Source: a bacterium
GTDB taxonomy: Bacteria > Ratteibacteria > UBA8468 > B48-G9 > JAFGKM01
DNA: 15,589 nucleotides
Direction: 5' to 3'
NCBI GenBank assembly: GCA_035371905.1
Contig: DAORXQ010000012.1
Coordinates: 1-15,589, forward strand
The notes beneath the pieces were generated by a model. That model had not been told where the DNA came from. It did no database searches and was given only the letters and a program-made list of their open reading frames with translations. Positions 13,500-15,589 of the stretch are shown one piece after another. The stretch's first letter is position 1. Each line of letters starts with the position of its first letter. The position numbers were made by a program, and so were the translations under genes.

Positions 13500-14780
13500 A
13501 TGGGTATATTGATAAAAAATGGATATCTTATAGAACCTAAGTCGGGTAAGGAAGGTAAATTTGATGTACTACTTGAAGGTGGAGTGGTTAAAGAAATTAA
13601 AAAAAATATTCCTTCCAGAAATCATAAAGTAATTGATTGTAAAAATAAAATTATTTCACCTGGATTTGTTGATTTACACTGTCATTTAAGAGAACCAGGA
13701 AGAGAAGATGAAGAAACGATTTACACAGGGAGTTTATCAGCAGTAAGTGGCGGATTTACGACAATTTGTTGTATGCCAAATACTGAACCTCCTCTTGATA
13801 ATAAGGTCAGTGTAAGATTTGTTTATGAAAAGGGAGAAAAGAGTTTATGCGAAGTTTTACCAATTGGAGCGATTACAAAGAGAAGAGAAGGGAAAGAAAT
13901 AGCGCCATATTTTGAGATGATACAGGAAAAAGCAGTAGCATTTTCTGATGATGGTGATTGTGTTATGGACAGCAATGTTATGAGAAGGGCTCTTGAGTAT
14001 ACACTTTTACACAGAAAACCTGTTATTTCACATTCAGAGGATAAAAATCTGTCAAAAAATGGGGTTATGAATGAAGGATTTATTTCTACAAAAATGGGAC
14101 TTCCAGGAATCCCAAAAGAAGCAGAAGAAATAATGGTTGAAAGAGATTTAAAACTTGCAAAATTAACAGGCGGAATTTTACATATTGCACACCTATCCTG
14201 TAAAGAAAGCGTTGAGTCAATAAAAATTGCTAAAAAATTTCTAAAAAATGTATCCTGTGAAGTTACATCACATCATTTGACTTTAACAGAAGAGGCAGTT
14301 ATTGGATATAATCCAAATGCAAAGGTTTCTCCTCCATTAAGAACAGAAGAAGATAGGATTGCTTTGATTGAAGGATTGAAGAATGGAACAATTGACTGTA
14401 TTGTAACAGACCATGCCCCTCACAGTTTTGAAGAAAAAGAGTCTGGATTTGAAAACGCACCTTTTGGGATAATTGGTTTTGAGACATTTTTACCTTTGTG
14501 TTTGAAACTTATTGATTATGGAATGAAATTAAAGGATATAATATATAAAATAACTTATGCTCCATCAAAAATTTTAAATATAGAGAGGGGAATAATAGAA
14601 GAGGGTAAAAGAGCAGATATTGTAATTTTTGACCCTGATATTGAATGGGTTTATACAGAAGATAAAGTAAAAAGTAAAAGTAAAAATTCTCCATTTTTAA
14701 ACTGGAAACTAAAAGGCAAAGTTTTATTGACTATCAGTAGAGGGAAAATTGTTTATAGAGAACCTGAATTTACAGATTAA
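13500..14780 (+). CDS. pyrC: Dihydroorotase (pyrimidine biosynthesis)
   Basis: The 426-residue enzyme closes N-carbamoyl-L-aspartate to dihydroorotate, the third step of UMP synthesis, in the cytoplasm. It is a class I, amidohydrolase-fold protein: VDLHCHLREPG gives metal ligands H60 and H62, SDDGDCV the metal-site aspartate (D150 or D151), then H178 (ISHSED), H231 (HIAHLS) and D304 in VTDHAPHSFEEKE. The carbamoylated-lysine alternative of class II is not suggested. I prefer ATG 13500 over an in-frame TTG at 13491: MGILIKNGYLIEPKSGK aligns with the family start, and the consensus promoter at 13462-13489 would initiate downstream of that TTG. No Shine-Dalgarno precedes the ATG. Its 3' end overlaps the convergent oxidoreductase gene by 11 bp. 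No other pyr genes are in the window. Confidence 0.95.
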   Translation: MGILIKNGYLIEPKSGKEGKFDVLLEGGVVKEIKKNIPSRNHKVIDCKNKIISPGFVDLHCHLREPGREDEETIYTGSLSAVSGGFTTICCMPNTEPPLDNKVSVRFVYEKGEKSLCEVLPIGAITKRREGKEIAPYFEMIQEKAVAFSDDGDCVMDSNVMRRALEYTLLHRKPVISHSEDKNLSKNGVMNEGFISTKMGLPGIPKEAEEIMVERDLKLAKLTGGILHIAHLSCKESVESIKIAKKFLKNVSCEVTSHHLTLTEEAVIGYNPNAKVSPPLRTEEDRIALIEGLKNGTIDCIVTDHAPHSFEEKESGFENAPFGIIGFETFLPLCLKLIDYGMKLKDIIYKITYAPSKILNIERGIIEEGKRADIVIFDPDIEWVYTEDKVKSKSKNSPFLNWKLKGKVLLTISRGKIVYREPEFTD

Positions 14781-15589
14781 CTTTTAATTTTTTCCCCTTT
14801 TTTATTGATTCAAGTGATTTAAACACCATACCCAAACTTTTAAGATTATCCTTTCCACTTGTTTCAGGTTCTCTATCTTCTACAATACTTCTGTAAAATT
14901 CGTAAAGAGAAAGAAATCTGTCCTCTCTTTCAAGTTTAACTGGTTCAATAATTTCTTCTTTTCCTTCAACAACTTTTTTTATTCCTGAGTTATCCCATAT
15001 TATTGTTCCTCTGTCTCCATAAATTTCCCATATCCCAGGCCATTGAGTATCCTTTCCAACACTTACCCAACTTCCAGCATAATTGAAATGTACATCATCT
15101 TCAAAATCAAAAATTAAATAAACACATGGGTCTCCTTTTAACCAACTCCAGTGAGGTTTCCAGCTCTCTGCATAAACACTTACAGGGTCCTTATTAAGTA
15201 GATATCTTGATAAATCAAAATGATGTATTGACATATCAATTAAAAGTGGAAATGGCATTTCTGCTCTAAAACCACCAAATCTTGGTCCTTTCTGAAAATT
15301 TAAAATACAGTAACTTATTTTTCCTATTTCACCATTATCAACCATCTTTCTTATAGTTCTTGGAATTCTATTGTATCTGTAGTTCTGACTTACCATAAAT
15401 TTCCTTCCATATTTTTCACATATCTCAACAATTTTTTCGGCATTTTTCATTGTGTCAGATAATGGTTTTTCAACAAGAACATGGAGTCCTTCTTTCATAG
15501 CCATAATTGAAGTTTCTTTGTGAAAAGCAGGTGGAGTAACATTTAAAAGTGCATCCGCTTTAACTTTTTTCAAACAATCTTTTAAAGAA
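14770..15589 (-). CDS. Gfo/Idh/MocA family oxidoreductase, 5' end beyond window
   Basis: The frame is open to the window edge, so the N-terminal Rossmann motif GxGxxG is missing and about 272 codons remain. Any start inside the window (such as a TTG at 15573) is unlikely to be real. The NAD(P)-binding half retains ALLNVTPPAFH, the family motif HVLVEKPLS with its catalytic lysine, and SQNYRYN. The C-terminal half holds the DMSIHHFDLSRYLL helix that positions the substrate in these sugar dehydrogenases. Family members oxidise or epimerise sugars, inositols and sugar acids with NAD(P). It overlaps pyrC tail to tail by 11 bp. It may extend the sugar theme of the region, but the substrate is not evident. 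Confidence 0.92.
   Translation of the reverse strand, partial: SLKDCLKKVKADALLNVTPPAFHKETSIMAMKEGLHVLVEKPLSDTMKNAEKIVEICEKYGRKFMVSQNYRYNRIPRTIRKMVDNGEIGKISYCILNFQKGPRFGGFRAEMPFPLLIDMSIHHFDLSRYLLNKDPVSVYAESWKPHWSWLKGDPCVYLIFDFEDDVHFNYAGSWVSVGKDTQWPGIWEIYGDRGTIIWDNSGIKKVVEGKEEIIEPVKLEREDRFLSLYEFYRSIVEDREPETSGKDNLKSLGMVFKSLESIKKGKKLKVNL

Overview
The window is strongly AT-rich with tight gene packing: several intergenic gaps are 1 to 12 bases, one convergent pair overlaps, and one sense overlap is an ATGA. The gene set implies a diderm bacterium, because it has an MlaF/MlaD-type lipid transport locus and a lipoprotein. The mix of AT-rich RadA/PyrC housekeeping genes with a GH2 enzyme, a DUF5060/DUF4038 glycosidase, a CBM9-like protein, a URO-D-family protein and a Gfo/Idh/MocA oxidoreductase resembles glycan-degrading uncultured lineages of the PVC superphylum, such as Omnitrophota/Ratteibacteria. 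That placement is inference from gene content, not a phylogenetic result.

Layout. (1) 1-2733, plus strand: the 3' end of an MlaF-like ABC ATPase, an MlaD-like MCE protein and radA, consistent with one operon. (2) 2734-3687, a plastic non-coding island: a short hairpin; two identical 219-bp tandem repeats plus a 30-bp third partial copy that runs into a tRNA-Leu(TAG) gene; and a fragment of an HD-GYP phosphohydrolase gene bracketed by two inverted copies of a small palindrome. (3) 3688-7172, plus strand: a GH2 beta-galactosidase-like enzyme followed 5 bases later by an L-2-hydroxyglutarate-oxidase-like FAD enzyme, with a promoter and a candidate two-site operator upstream. (4) 7174-9015, minus strand: an M48 metalloprotease lipoprotein with a PDZ-like domain, followed by a TauE/SafE permease, under a near-consensus promoter. 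(5) 9095-12514, minus strand: a three-gene operon of a URO-D-family protein, a CBM9-like protein and a DUF5060/DUF4038 (apiosidase-like) glycosidase. (6) 12632-14780, plus strand: a PhnP-like metallo-beta-lactamase-fold hydrolase, then pyrC with its own consensus promoter lying so close to the ATG that the message should be nearly leaderless. (7) 14770-15589, minus strand: a Gfo/Idh/MocA oxidoreductase cut by the window edge, its 3' end overlapping pyrC.

How they fit together. The GH2, DUF4038, CBM9, URO-D, L2HG-oxidase-like and Gfo/Idh genes suggest that plant- or microbe-derived sugars are released and oxidised here. No SusC/D-like transporter or sigma/anti-sigma pair is visible, so this is not a classical polysaccharide utilisation locus. 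The best candidate for something undescribed is the tRNA-Leu-linked tandem repeat, whose unit carries the first 15 bases of the tRNA and nested complementary arms. No CRISPR array, intact insertion sequence or recognisable defence system is present.
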